This document shows, one piece after another, positions 17,235 through 25,060 of a stretch of DNA of 64,000 nt. The notes beneath the pieces are model-generated. The model made no database searches, was not told the DNA's origin, and saw nothing but the letters and a program-made list of their open reading frames with translations. The number at the start of each line of letters is the position of its first letter. Positions within the stretch are counted from its first letter, which is position 1. The DNA lies in contig JBIICS010000002.1 of assembly GCA_044238735.1 (NCBI GenBank), positions 1-64,000 of the forward strand, in the 5' to 3' direction. Position numbers and translations under genes: made by a program. Origin of the DNA: JBIICS01 sp044238735 (GTDB lineage: Bacteria > Bacteroidota > Bacteroidia > UBA4408).

Positions 17235-17993
17235 ATGGAAAATATATATGGTTTACTGGGCAAAAAATTGTCTCATTCGTTTTCAAAGAAATATTTTACT
17301 GATAAATTTCAGGAACTATCAATAAATAATTCACAGTATCTAAATTTTGAAATTGAAGAAATTAACTTGTTAAAAAAAATTATTGTAGATTACCCTAATA
17401 TAAAGGGTTTAAATGTAACAATTCCTTATAAGGAGTCCGTTATTAATCTGTTAGACGAGTTAAGTGAGGAAGTTAAAATAATTGGAGCAGTAAATACTAT
17501 TAAAATTAGCTGGTTAAATAACAAAGCTTTTCTAAAAGGATATAATACCGATGCATATGGCTTTGCTCAATCTATCAAGCCTTTTCTGGATTATAATCAT
17601 CAACGTGCTTTAATTCTGGGTAATGGCGGTGCCGCAAAGGCGGTAAAGTATGTTTTAAATAATTTGGGAATCGATTATATAGTCATATCCCGAAATCCGG
17701 ATAGAACAAAAAACGAGTTAGCATATTCCGATTTAAATGAATATGCGATTAATCAAAATAAGTTTATTATTAATACTACCCCTTTGGGAATGTATCCCAA
17801 TGAAAACGATTATCCTGATATACCTTATGCCGGTATTTCGAACTTGCATTTATGCGTTGATCTGATATACAATCCCGAGAAAACTATTTTCCTCCAAAAA
17901 AGTGAAAACCAGGGATCAAAAATTTTGAACGGATTAACTATGCTTAAAATGCAGGCCGAAAAGGCCTGGGAAATCTGGAATTCTAACTTATAA
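17235..17993 (+). CDS. aroE: shikimate dehydrogenase
   Basis: NADP-dependent reduction of 3-dehydroshikimate to shikimate in aromatic amino acid synthesis. 252 residues. Substrate-binding N-terminal domain with GLLGKKLSHSFSKKYF, NVTIPYK (catalytic Lys in this motif), GAVNTI and the Asp of GYNTDAYGF. The nucleotide-binding domain has LILGNGGAAKAV, NTTPLGMYPN and DLIYNPEKT. Two bases downstream of tamL; this coupling of an envelope gene with a biosynthetic one looks like simple operon packing. Confidence 0.93.
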   Translation: MENIYGLLGKKLSHSFSKKYFTDKFQELSINNSQYLNFEIEEINLLKKIIVDYPNIKGLNVTIPYKESVINLLDELSEEVKIIGAVNTIKISWLNNKAFLKGYNTDAYGFAQSIKPFLDYNHQRALILGNGGAAKAVKYVLNNLGIDYIVISRNPDRTKNELAYSDLNEYAINQNKFIINTTPLGMYPNENDYPDIPYAGISNLHLCVDLIYNPEKTIFLQKSENQGSKILNGLTMLKMQAEKAWEIWNSNL

Positions 17994-18047
17994 CTTTCTA
18001 AATATCAAAGTCTTAAACTTATAGGTAGAGAATACTAAAAAAACATG

Positions 18048-18055
18048 TATATTTG
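18048..18055 (+). promoter_or_regulatory. -7 element TATATTTG upstream of the 18133 lipoprotein gene
   Basis: Exact TAnnTTTG, 77 bases before the ATG at 18133. No well-spaced TTG seen. It would give a leader of about 70 bases. Nothing else is evident in the 139-base gap after aroE. Confidence 0.4.
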
Positions 18056-18132
18056 CCCTACAAACAAATTTACATCAGCCTATAGATAAAGCTCTACCCA
18101 TTATTTTAATTAATATCCAGGTTTAAGAGCGT

Positions 18133-19011
18133 ATGTATTTTGGCAAATCATTAGGAATTATTTTTGCAAGTTTTATCTTGTTATTTTTAACAGGATGCGA
18201 CCTCTTTAATCCTAAAGCAGAAATTCCTTCATACATTGAAATTGATAAATTTATTATAAATACCGATTCCTTAACTCAGGGTTCCAGCGCTCAAAAAATA
18301 ACAGATGCCTGGATTTATTTGAATGATAACCTGCAAGGAGTTTATGAATTGCCTGCAAAATTTCCTGTAATTGCGGATGGAACGTATAATCTTAAGGTGT
18401 ATCCGGGAATTAAGGTAAATGGTATTTCCGGATCCAGAGCGGCTTATACATTTCTTAATTACTACGAGGATAAAAATTTCTCTTTATCTAAGGAAAAAAC
18501 AAATAAAATTACCGGAACTTCCACTTATAAGTCATACTTAACGTTTACCTGGCTCGAAAACTTTGAGTCGCAGGGAATAACTTTAATTAGGGGAATAACT
18601 TCAGATACCGGTTTTCAGGTGGTAACCGGAGGCCCTCAATCATTCAATAATACTAGGTTTGGGGCTGTTTATTTGGATGGTAATAAAACTAAATTTATGG
18701 CCACCTCCTACCAGGGGTTTAAATTACCAAGCGATGGTACGCGGGCAAGTTTTCTTGAATTGCATTATGCTACTACAGGCCCAATGATTGTGGGTATAAT
18801 TGCCAACCAAACAGGTGCTACCGCCACAGTGCCTTTGATCACGTTAAACTCAACCGGCGGAGCATGGAATAAGACCTACCTTAATTTCTCCGATTTAATT
18901 AATAGTAACAGAACCGCAAAGGATTATTCCGTCTATTTTGCAGGTACTCGTAAGGCAGAAGATAGTCCAACACAATATTTTTTCGAGAACATAAAGTTGA
19001 TTCATGAATAG
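18133..19011 (+). CDS. hypothetical lipoprotein upstream of glycosylphosphotransferase
   Basis: 292 residues. Lipoprotein signal with lipobox LTGC and Cys22, then a periplasmic or surface beta-rich domain. No enzyme motif recognised. The end of the gene overlaps the start of the polyprenyl glycosylphosphotransferase gene by 8 bases, so the two are translationally coupled. That suggests a role linked to surface polysaccharide, but this rests on position alone. Confidence 0.7.
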   Translation: MYFGKSLGIIFASFILLFLTGCDLFNPKAEIPSYIEIDKFIINTDSLTQGSSAQKITDAWIYLNDNLQGVYELPAKFPVIADGTYNLKVYPGIKVNGISGSRAAYTFLNYYEDKNFSLSKEKTNKITGTSTYKSYLTFTWLENFESQGITLIRGITSDTGFQVVTGGPQSFNNTRFGAVYLDGNKTKFMATSYQGFKLPSDGTRASFLELHYATTGPMIVGIIANQTGATATVPLITLNSTGGAWNKTYLNFSDLINSNRTAKDYSVYFAGTRKAEDSPTQYFFENIKLIHE

Positions 19012-20419
19012 GCAAACACAAACATTAAAGTATATTCTTTCTGATGTTGTGTCGGCAATATTAGCCTGGACTACTTTTTTTGCATATCGTAAAATATATA
19101 TCGAACCCAAAAAATTAGGATATTCTATTCCTTTAATTTTTGATGATAATTTTTATAAGGCTTTAATTTTTCTGCCGGTTTTTTGGGTTTTATTATTCGC
19201 TTTAGGCGGAACATACCTGGATGTTTTAAGACGATCACGTTTAAAGGAGTTGGGTCAAACATTCTTAATTACAGTATTAGGAGGCTTTATACTCTTTTTT
19301 ATTTTGTTATTAGACGATTTTATAAGTGATTATCGTTTTTATTATTATAATCTTTTTACACTACTTCTCACGCATTTAATTGCTTTCCTGATACCCCGCT
19401 TAACACTCACTACCTTAACTGTTTTAAAAGTACATAAGCGAAAAATTGGATTTAATACTTTAATTATTGGCAGTAACGCTAAAGCCTTATCGTTGTTTCA
19501 CGAAATGCAGGGACAAAAAAATTCATCTGGAAATATCTTTATTGGATATGCACATTTAGATAATTTTAACGGTTCCGACTTGTCTGCTTTTATACCACGT
19601 TTGGGTAATGTCGAAAATATTGAAGATTTGATTAAACAATATAAAGTTGAAGAAGTGATTATTGCAATTGAATCTTCTGAACATAATAAGCTAAACGAGA
19701 TTTTAAATAAAGTAGAAGGATTAAATGTGATTGTAAAGATTATACCAGACATGTACGATATTTTAAGTGGTTTGGTAAAGATGACATCTATTTTTGGGGC
19801 TCCTTTAATTCAAATATCAAGAGAATTGATGTCTCCATGGCAAAAGGCTGTGAAACGCCTTATGGATATTGTAATTTCTTTTATCGCCTTGGTATTACTT
19901 TCCCCCTTGTATATCATCATCGCTTTGTTTGTTAAGTTTTCCTCAAACGGCCCCATTCTTTTTAAACAACTCAGAATTGGTATCCATGGCAAACCCTTTT
20001 ATATTTTAAAATTTCGTTCCATGTATATAGATGCAGAAAAGAATGGGCCTGCTTTATCTAGCGATAATGATAAACGCATAACTCCGGTTGGTAAATTCCT
20101 TCGTAAAACACGCCTGGATGAATTACCTCAATTTTATAATGTTTTAATTGGTGAAATGAGTCTGGTAGGTCCTCGCCCCGAACGACAATTTTTTATTGAT
20201 CAAATTGTTTTAAAAGCTCCTCATTATAAATATCTTCATAAAGTTAGACCCGGCATTACTTCGTGGGGGCAAGTTAAATATGGTTATGCAGAAAATGTAG
20301 ATCAAATGGTGGCACGATTAAAATTTGATATCCTATACATCGAAAACATGTCGCTGGCACTCGATTTTAAAATCATGATTTATACGGCTCTAATTATGAT
20401 TCAGGGCAGAGGAAAATAA
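19004..20419 (+). CDS. exopolysaccharide polyprenyl glycosylphosphotransferase
   Basis: Initiates surface polysaccharide assembly by moving a sugar-1-phosphate from a nucleotide sugar to undecaprenyl phosphate at the inner membrane. 471 residues: four to five N-terminal membrane segments (about 10-150), a CoA-binding-like middle domain (about 155-265), and the C-terminal bacterial sugar transferase domain (WcaJ/PglC type) with a membrane helix near 285, KFRSMYIDAEKNGP, RKTRLDELPQFYNVL, GEMSLVGPRPER and RPGITSWGQV. Which sugar is used cannot be told. Overlaps the lipoprotein gene by 8 bases. No Wzx/Wzy or glycosyltransferases follow, so it stands outside a full polysaccharide cluster. Confidence 0.9.
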   Translation: MNRQTQTLKYILSDVVSAILAWTTFFAYRKIYIEPKKLGYSIPLIFDDNFYKALIFLPVFWVLLFALGGTYLDVLRRSRLKELGQTFLITVLGGFILFFILLLDDFISDYRFYYYNLFTLLLTHLIAFLIPRLTLTTLTVLKVHKRKIGFNTLIIGSNAKALSLFHEMQGQKNSSGNIFIGYAHLDNFNGSDLSAFIPRLGNVENIEDLIKQYKVEEVIIAIESSEHNKLNEILNKVEGLNVIVKIIPDMYDILSGLVKMTSIFGAPLIQISRELMSPWQKAVKRLMDIVISFIALVLLSPLYIIIALFVKFSSNGPILFKQLRIGIHGKPFYILKFRSMYIDAEKNGPALSSDNDKRITPVGKFLRKTRLDELPQFYNVLIGEMSLVGPRPERQFFIDQIVLKAPHYKYLHKVRPGITSWGQVKYGYAENVDQMVARLKFDILYIENMSLALDFKIMIYTALIMIQGRGK

Positions 20420-20576
20420 CTGGGCTCAACGGCATTTAGTGTTCACGCTTTACGAAGATTAACTTTTAAAAAAATAAGGAGTTGATATCCACTATTACAT
20501 CATATCTTTTTGCCCTATAGACATCTTCAATTAGCCAATAATTAGTAGCTTTAGATTCTCAAAAATTATTATCAGT
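20420..20576. other. intergenic gap before the dipeptidase, nothing recognised
   Basis: 157 bases without a gene, strong hairpin or exact TAnnTTTG element. A TATCTTTTTG stretch near 20504 is a relaxed promoter-like match only. Confidence 0.4.
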
Positions 20577-21965
20577 ATGTCAGTTCAGAAACAATATTTA
20601 GAACAAAACAAAGACAGATTCATTAATGAATTATTAGACTTATTAAGAATCCCCTCTATAAGTGCCGACCCTAAATATAAAGCCGATGTTATTAAAACAG
20701 CAGAGGCAGTTAAAAAAAGTTTAATTGACGTAGGGGCCGAAAACTGCGAATTGGTTGAAACTCCCGGTTATCCGGTAGTTTATGCCGAAAAGATCATTAA
20801 TCCTTCCTTGCCAACGGTTTTAGTGTATGGTCACTACGATGTACAACCTGCTGATCCATTAGATTTATGGCATTCTGGTCCTTTTGAACCTATAATAAAG
20901 AAAACAGATCTTCATCCCGAAGGTGCCATTTTTGCTCGCGGTGCATGCGATGATAAAGGACAAATGTTTATGCATGTAAAAGCCTTCGAGATCATGATTA
21001 AAACTAATACGCTTCCTTGCAATGTAAAGTTTATGATTGAAGGTGAGGAAGAAGTAGGCTCGTCTAATCTTGGCCATTTCTTAAAAGCGAATAAAGAAAA
21101 ATTAAAAGGTGATGTTATCCTGATTTCGGATACTTCTATTATTGCAAATGATATTCCGAGTATAACTACCGGATTGCGTGGTTTAAGTTATCTGGAGGTT
21201 GAAGTAACTGGCCCTAATCGCGATCTGCACAGCGGAATATACGGAGGAGCTGTTGCCAATCCCATAAATATTCTTTGCGAAATGATTGCGTCTTTAAAAG
21301 ATCAAAACAATCATATTTCAATTCCCGGATTTTATGATGATGTCGAAATCTTATCCGAATTAGAGCGAGCCGATATGGCAAAGGCTCCTTTTAGCATAGA
21401 TGAGTATAAAAAACATTTAAACATCGAAGAGGTGAGGGGAGAGGAAGGTTTTACAACAAATGAACGCATTTCAATTCGTCCATCACTTGATGTTAACGGT
21501 ATCTGGGGTGGATATATAGGGGAAGGAGCTAAAACAGTTCTGCCTTCTAAAGCTTATGCAAAAATATCTATGCGTTTGGTTCCTAATCAAAATAGCGATA
21601 AAATATCTAATCTTTTTCAGAAACATTTCGAAAGTATTGCTCCTAAAAGTATTAAGGTAAAGGTAACTCCTCATCATGGAGGAAACCCGGTAGTTACCCC
21701 AACCGATACTCCTGCCTATAAGGCAGCTCATCAGGCCATGCTCGAAACGTATGGTAAAGCGCCTATTCCAAAAAGAGAAGGAGGAAGTATACCAATTGTG
21801 GCGTTATTTGAAGAAGTATTAGGATTGAAATCAGTATTAATGGGATTTGGTTTAAATTCTGATTCCATTCACTCACCTAATGAACATTATGGATTGTTTA
21901 ATTATTTTAAAGGCATTGAGACTATTCCATTATTTTTTAAACATTATACGGAGTTAAAAAAATAA
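20577..21965 (+). CDS. M20-family dipeptidase
   Basis: Cytoplasmic zinc peptidase or deacylase of the M20/M25/M40 group, 462 residues. Metal ligands and catalytic residues are visible: VYGHYDVQPADP (first His and catalytic Asp), GACDDKGQ (bridging Asp), IEGEEEVGSSNL (catalytic Glu pair), a His in LHSGIYGGAV of the lid/dimerisation domain, and a final His in DSIHSPNEHYGLFN. The DVQPADP wording is close to CNDP-like dipeptidases. Substrate not determinable. Transcript ends at a bidirectional hairpin shared with the convergent Sua5-type gene. Confidence 0.9.
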   Translation: MSVQKQYLEQNKDRFINELLDLLRIPSISADPKYKADVIKTAEAVKKSLIDVGAENCELVETPGYPVVYAEKIINPSLPTVLVYGHYDVQPADPLDLWHSGPFEPIIKKTDLHPEGAIFARGACDDKGQMFMHVKAFEIMIKTNTLPCNVKFMIEGEEEVGSSNLGHFLKANKEKLKGDVILISDTSIIANDIPSITTGLRGLSYLEVEVTGPNRDLHSGIYGGAVANPINILCEMIASLKDQNNHISIPGFYDDVEILSELERADMAKAPFSIDEYKKHLNIEEVRGEEGFTTNERISIRPSLDVNGIWGGYIGEGAKTVLPSKAYAKISMRLVPNQNSDKISNLFQKHFESIAPKSIKVKVTPHHGGNPVVTPTDTPAYKAAHQAMLETYGKAPIPKREGGSIPIVALFEEVLGLKSVLMGFGLNSDSIHSPNEHYGLFNYFKGIETIPLFFKHYTELKK

Positions 21966-21968
21966 TTT

Positions 21969-21990
21969 AAAACCGGGAGACCCCGGTTTT
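21969..21990. terminator. bidirectional rho-independent terminator
   Basis: AAAACCGGG, 4-base loop, CCCGGTTTT plus further T. A runs on one side and T runs on the other allow it to end both the dipeptidase transcript and the convergent Sua5-type transcript. Confidence 0.88.
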
Positions 21991-21991
21991 T

Positions 21992-22954
21992 TTATTTCCT
22001 AATGGATGCTCTTCTTAAACGATCGTTAATGGCTATCCCTAAACCGTTATCAGGTAAAAGCTCTGCTATTATCTCAGGCGAAGTGCTTTCATCAGCTTCT
22101 CTTAATGCCGAAAAAAGATTCTGAGCAGCTTCATCAATATTTTCATTATTGGTTAGCATTAAAACCTTATTTTCTTTAATGGTCTGATATTCTTTTGTAA
22201 ATGCAATAAACAAAGCGTTAGTTGGATTTTGTATTCTTTTTAGAAATTCTTGTTTGGATAATAAATATAAATGCTTACCAGGTGCATAATGGGTGTCCAT
22301 CTGTCCGGGTGCTTTCGGATTGCTGTTTTCGTTAAGGGCAAGTTCAATATTACCTGTAACGGCTTCAATTTTTTCTAAACTTAAACCGCCCAATCGGTAT
22401 AAATAGGGAGTATTGCCAATAAAACCTATTATGGTCGATTCTATGCCAACATTACAACTTCCGCCGTCTAAAATATAATTAATTTTAGCGCCTAATTGAT
22501 CGTTTACATGTTTGGCTCGGGTAGGACTTATATATCCAAAAGGATTAGCGCTTGGAGCAGCCAATGGGAAGTTGATCTTTTTTAATAGATTTAAGGTTAA
22601 AGGATGATTGGGTATTCTAATACCAACTGTATCTAAGCCCGATGTAACAATATCAGGAATTATTGATTTTTTCTTTAGAACAATTGTAAGGGGTCCGGGA
22701 GAAAAGTGTTTATAAAGAAGGCGAGCTTTTTCGGGCAGCTCCTCTGCATACTTTTCAATTTCTTCAATTCCTGAAACATGAACAATTAAGGGATCAAAAC
22801 TGGGCCTTTCTTTTATCTTAAAAATGTTTAGACAGGCATCAGCATTAAGGGCATTAGCGGCCAGGCCATAAACTGTTTCCGTTGGTATTCCAACACACTC
22901 GCCGTTTTTAAGGAGTTCAGCTGCCTTATTTATGTCTGTACCTATTAGAGCCAC
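21992..22954 (-). CDS. L-threonylcarbamoyladenylate synthase (Sua5/TsaC2 type)
   Basis: Makes threonylcarbamoyl-AMP from threonine, bicarbonate and ATP, the first step of the t6A37 modification of ANN-decoding tRNAs. 320 residues, so the long Sua5 form: YrdC-like catalytic domain (about 5-195, with GIPTETVYGLAANA, KIKERPSFDPLIVH and PLAAPSANPFGYISPT) plus a C-terminal Sua5 domain (about 215-320, starting at the linker APGQMDTHYAPGKHL). Start is GTG at 22954; a stop lies three codons upstream. The gene begins about 12 bases after a terminator that ends the tRNA-Leu transcript on the same strand, so it must depend on read-through or on a weak promoter in that gap. Confidence 0.9.
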   Translation of the reverse strand: MALIGTDINKAAELLKNGECVGIPTETVYGLAANALNADACLNIFKIKERPSFDPLIVHVSGIEEIEKYAEELPEKARLLYKHFSPGPLTIVLKKKSIIPDIVTSGLDTVGIRIPNHPLTLNLLKKINFPLAAPSANPFGYISPTRAKHVNDQLGAKINYILDGGSCNVGIESTIIGFIGNTPYLYRLGGLSLEKIEAVTGNIELALNENSNPKAPGQMDTHYAPGKHLYLLSKQEFLKRIQNPTNALFIAFTKEYQTIKENKVLMLTNNENIDEAAQNLFSALREADESTSPEIIAELLPDNGLGIAINDRLRRASIRK

Positions 22955-22965
22955 GCTGGTTTAAA

Positions 22966-22991
22966 TAAAAAATGCAACCCTGGGGTTGCAT
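22966..22991 (-). terminator. rho-independent terminator of tRNA-Leu
   Basis: Perfect 9-bp stem ATGCAACCC/GGGTTGCAT (22972-22980 with 22983-22991) with a 2-base loop (practically fewer pairs, larger loop), followed on the minus strand by six T. It begins 2 bases after the CCA end of tRNA-Leu and ends just before the Sua5-type gene. Confidence 0.8.
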
Positions 22992-22992
22992 A

Positions 22993-23077
22993 TGGTGCGG
23001 AAGAAGGGACTCGAACCCCCACGCCTCGCGGCGCCAGATCCTAAGTCTGGTGCGGCTACCAATTACGCCACTTCCGC
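22993..23077 (-). tRNA. tRNA-Leu (anticodon UAG)
   Basis: Minus-strand cloverleaf of 85 bases with encoded CCA. Acceptor stem GCGGAAG/CTTCCGC with discriminator A. Anticodon arm CCAGA-CTTAGGA-TCTGG gives anticodon UAG, reading CUA. A long class II variable arm (GCGCCGCGAGGCGT) and GGTTCGAGTCC in the T arm confirm a leucine tRNA. Confidence 0.97.
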
Positions 23078-23089
23078 ATCTTAGGAATG

Positions 23090-23122
23090 CAAATATACTA
23101 AAATTTCGTTTTTTTATGCAAA
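23090..23122 (-). promoter_or_regulatory. promoter of tRNA-Leu
   Basis: On the minus strand TTTG (23122-23119), a 21-base spacer and TATATTTG (23097-23090), 12 bases before the mature tRNA 5' end. Fits the Bacteroidota consensus. It lies in the short gap after the MFS gene stop. Confidence 0.7.
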
Positions 23123-23125
23123 TAT

Positions 23126-24376
23126 TTATTCTGCTTTATCATTTTGCAGATTCAACTGCAACAATTCCTTAAATTTTACAGCAGAGGCAATTACTACCCC
23201 AATTGTAATGCATCCGCCAAAAATTACAGAAGGTTTAATTCCCATAATTTTGGCAGCCAAACCCGATTCAAATGCCCCTAACTCGTTTGATGATCCAATA
23301 AAAATAGTATTAACAGACGATACCCTGCCTCTCATGCTTTCCGGAGTATACAATTGTAAGATGGTCCCTCTTATCACCACACTTATCGCATCAAAGGCAC
23401 CTGTAAAAAACAAAAAGAAACAAGCCATAAATAAATTACTGGTAAATGCAAAGAGTAAGGTAAATACTCCAAACATAAAAACAGAAATAAATAAGATTTT
23501 TCCGGTGTTTTTAATAGGTGGATTTCCGGCTAAAAAAAGCATAGTAATTATAGATCCCAAAGCCGGAGATGACCTTAAATAGCCTAATACATCTGGCCCT
23601 GCCTTAAAAATTTCCTGTGTGTAGGCGGGCAATATTGCGGTTACTCCGCCAAAAAGAACTGCAAACATATCCAGCGATAGTGCACCAAGTAAAATGGGAT
23701 GTTTAAACACATAGGTTATCCCGGCCTTTAGGCTTACTCCAATGCTTTCGGTTTGGGGTTTAAACGTTTGTTTAAATCGGGCCTTTACATTCCAATAAAG
23801 CACTACGGATAGGAGTGATAATATACTGATAATGATTTGAACACTAATATTACCCGAAATACCTAAGAAAACTGCCGCCAACATAGGGCCCAATACCATT
23901 GAAAATTGCCACGAAAAGCTGTTCCAAGTTGCAGCATTAGGTAAATGTTCTTTCTCAACTAACTGGGATATAAATGCAAAGTTAGATGGACCCATAATTC
24001 CTCTTGAAAGACCGGTAAAAAAAATAATACCAAACAGAGTTGGTAATAAATAAATAGATGTAGATGCTAAATAGAGTGAAGCCAGCAGTGCGATTAGATT
24101 CAAAATACTGATGATAATCATCCCACCTAAGATAATTTTTTTTCGGCTACTGATATCTGCCCAGTGTCCGGCAAATAAACTTATGGATAAAGCTGGTATA
24201 GCTTCTGTTAATCCGATTAAACCTAAATACAATGCATTCTTAGTTATTTCATAAATCCACCACGATATCGCTACGGCTTGCATTTGGTAGGCTATTGTAA
24301 TAATAAACCTAGAACTTAAGTGGATTAAAAATGGTTTTATGGTTAATGACTTAACGGATTCTTTTAAAGGTTTCAT
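23126..24376 (-). CDS. MFS transporter (EntS/MFS_3-like exporter)
   Basis: Inner-membrane secondary transporter of 416 residues with twelve hydrophobic segments. The loop between TM2 and TM3 carries the MFS signature GHWADISSRKKIILGG. The second half contains MRGRVSSVNTIFIGSSNELG, a stretch typical of the EntS/MFS_3 group of exporters related to enterobactin export. The substrate is unknown. Its ATG overlaps the stop of the upstream 24373-24978 gene by 4 bases (ATGA), so the two are translationally coupled. Confidence 0.88.
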   Translation of the reverse strand: MKPLKESVKSLTIKPFLIHLSSRFIITIAYQMQAVAISWWIYEITKNALYLGLIGLTEAIPALSISLFAGHWADISSRKKIILGGMIIISILNLIALLASLYLASTSIYLLPTLFGIIFFTGLSRGIMGPSNFAFISQLVEKEHLPNAATWNSFSWQFSMVLGPMLAAVFLGISGNISVQIIISILSLLSVVLYWNVKARFKQTFKPQTESIGVSLKAGITYVFKHPILLGALSLDMFAVLFGGVTAILPAYTQEIFKAGPDVLGYLRSSPALGSIITMLFLAGNPPIKNTGKILFISVFMFGVFTLLFAFTSNLFMACFFLFFTGAFDAISVVIRGTILQLYTPESMRGRVSSVNTIFIGSSNELGAFESGLAAKIMGIKPSVIFGGCITIGVVIASAVKFKELLQLNLQNDKAE

Positions 24377-24978
24377 TGCTGAGAATCGTTAATATTTCTG
24401 GATTTGCCTTTGTAGGAATTGGAAAAGTAAAGCGAAATACCTACACCATAGGTTGGATAGGAAAGATCGTAGTTTATGAAAACTTTTGGTCCAATACCTA
24501 TATCGTAATAGGGTTTGTACACATACTCAAATTCAGCAAAAACACCGGGATTTCTATTGTAAAGCAAGGTGTCTTTTTTACCGTCAACGGGAAGCCAACC
24601 AAATGAATAGCTAATACCTAACGAATAGCTTAAATTGGAATATCTTTTAGGTTTTCTTTTCCCGTAACCGGCATGTAAACTGTAGGTTCTAAAATAGCGG
24701 TTTGTTCCCCACGAGTATAAACCAAAATTATAGAAATCATATTTATCATCTTCCTTGTCTCTTGGTCTTCTGTAATCTATACCATAGTTTAATAATGGAA
24801 AGTCAATGGGCTTAGACAAGAAACTGGAGGGGCCTATAGTGGCTGAAATATACCCGGTATTTATCTTAAAGCGAAGCTTTCCGTATACTACCTCATCAGG
24901 AATATCTCCCATCGGGGTTTGCGCTTTAATATATACAAAGCATATTAATAAAACAAAGGTGAAAATTCTAGATTTCAT
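24373..24978 (-). CDS. predicted small outer-membrane beta-barrel protein
   Basis: 201 residues from the ATG at 24978, preferred over the ATG at 24996 because it opens the signal peptide MKSRIFTFVLLICFVYIKAQ and because a TAGCTTTG promoter element (complement of 24984-24991) would overlap the longer form. The mature part is Tyr/Gly-rich with alternating strands (GLYSWGTNRYFRTYSLHAGYG; GISYSFGW), like small porin-type barrels. Function unknown. Coupled by a 4-base overlap to the MFS exporter, so it could serve the same export route at the outer membrane, which is inference. Confidence 0.7.
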   Translation of the reverse strand: MKSRIFTFVLLICFVYIKAQTPMGDIPDEVVYGKLRFKINTGYISATIGPSSFLSKPIDFPLLNYGIDYRRPRDKEDDKYDFYNFGLYSWGTNRYFRTYSLHAGYGKRKPKRYSNLSYSLGISYSFGWLPVDGKKDTLLYNRNPGVFAEFEYVYKPYYDIGIGPKVFINYDLSYPTYGVGISLYFSNSYKGKSRNINDSQQ

Positions 24979-24983
24979 CTTTG

Positions 24984-24991
24984 CAAAGCTA
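24984..24991 (-). promoter_or_regulatory. -7 element TAGCTTTG, 5 bases before ATG 24978
   Basis: Exact TAnnTTTG on the minus strand with 5 bases to the start codon; predicts a leaderless or nearly leaderless mRNA and supports the shorter start. Confidence 0.45.
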
Positions 24992-25029
24992 ATCAATTAA
25001 CTTCTAAAAAAAGCTGATTTACTATTAGT

Positions 25030-25056
25030 AAAAAGACCGCTGTGGGCGGTCTTTTT
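25030..25056 (-). terminator. rho-independent terminator after the giant adhesin gene
   Basis: AAAAAGACCGC, 5-base loop, GCGGTCTTTTT: an 11-bp stem with T runs on both ends, 4 bases past the stop codon of the 25061-33931 gene. Confidence 0.9.
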
Positions 25057-25060
25057 GATA

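Noticed and set aside
22972..23172. Small plus-strand frame over the tRNA region
   Set aside because: It covers the reverse complement of tRNA-Leu and its promoter; translation products over tRNA genes of this kind are a common artefact.
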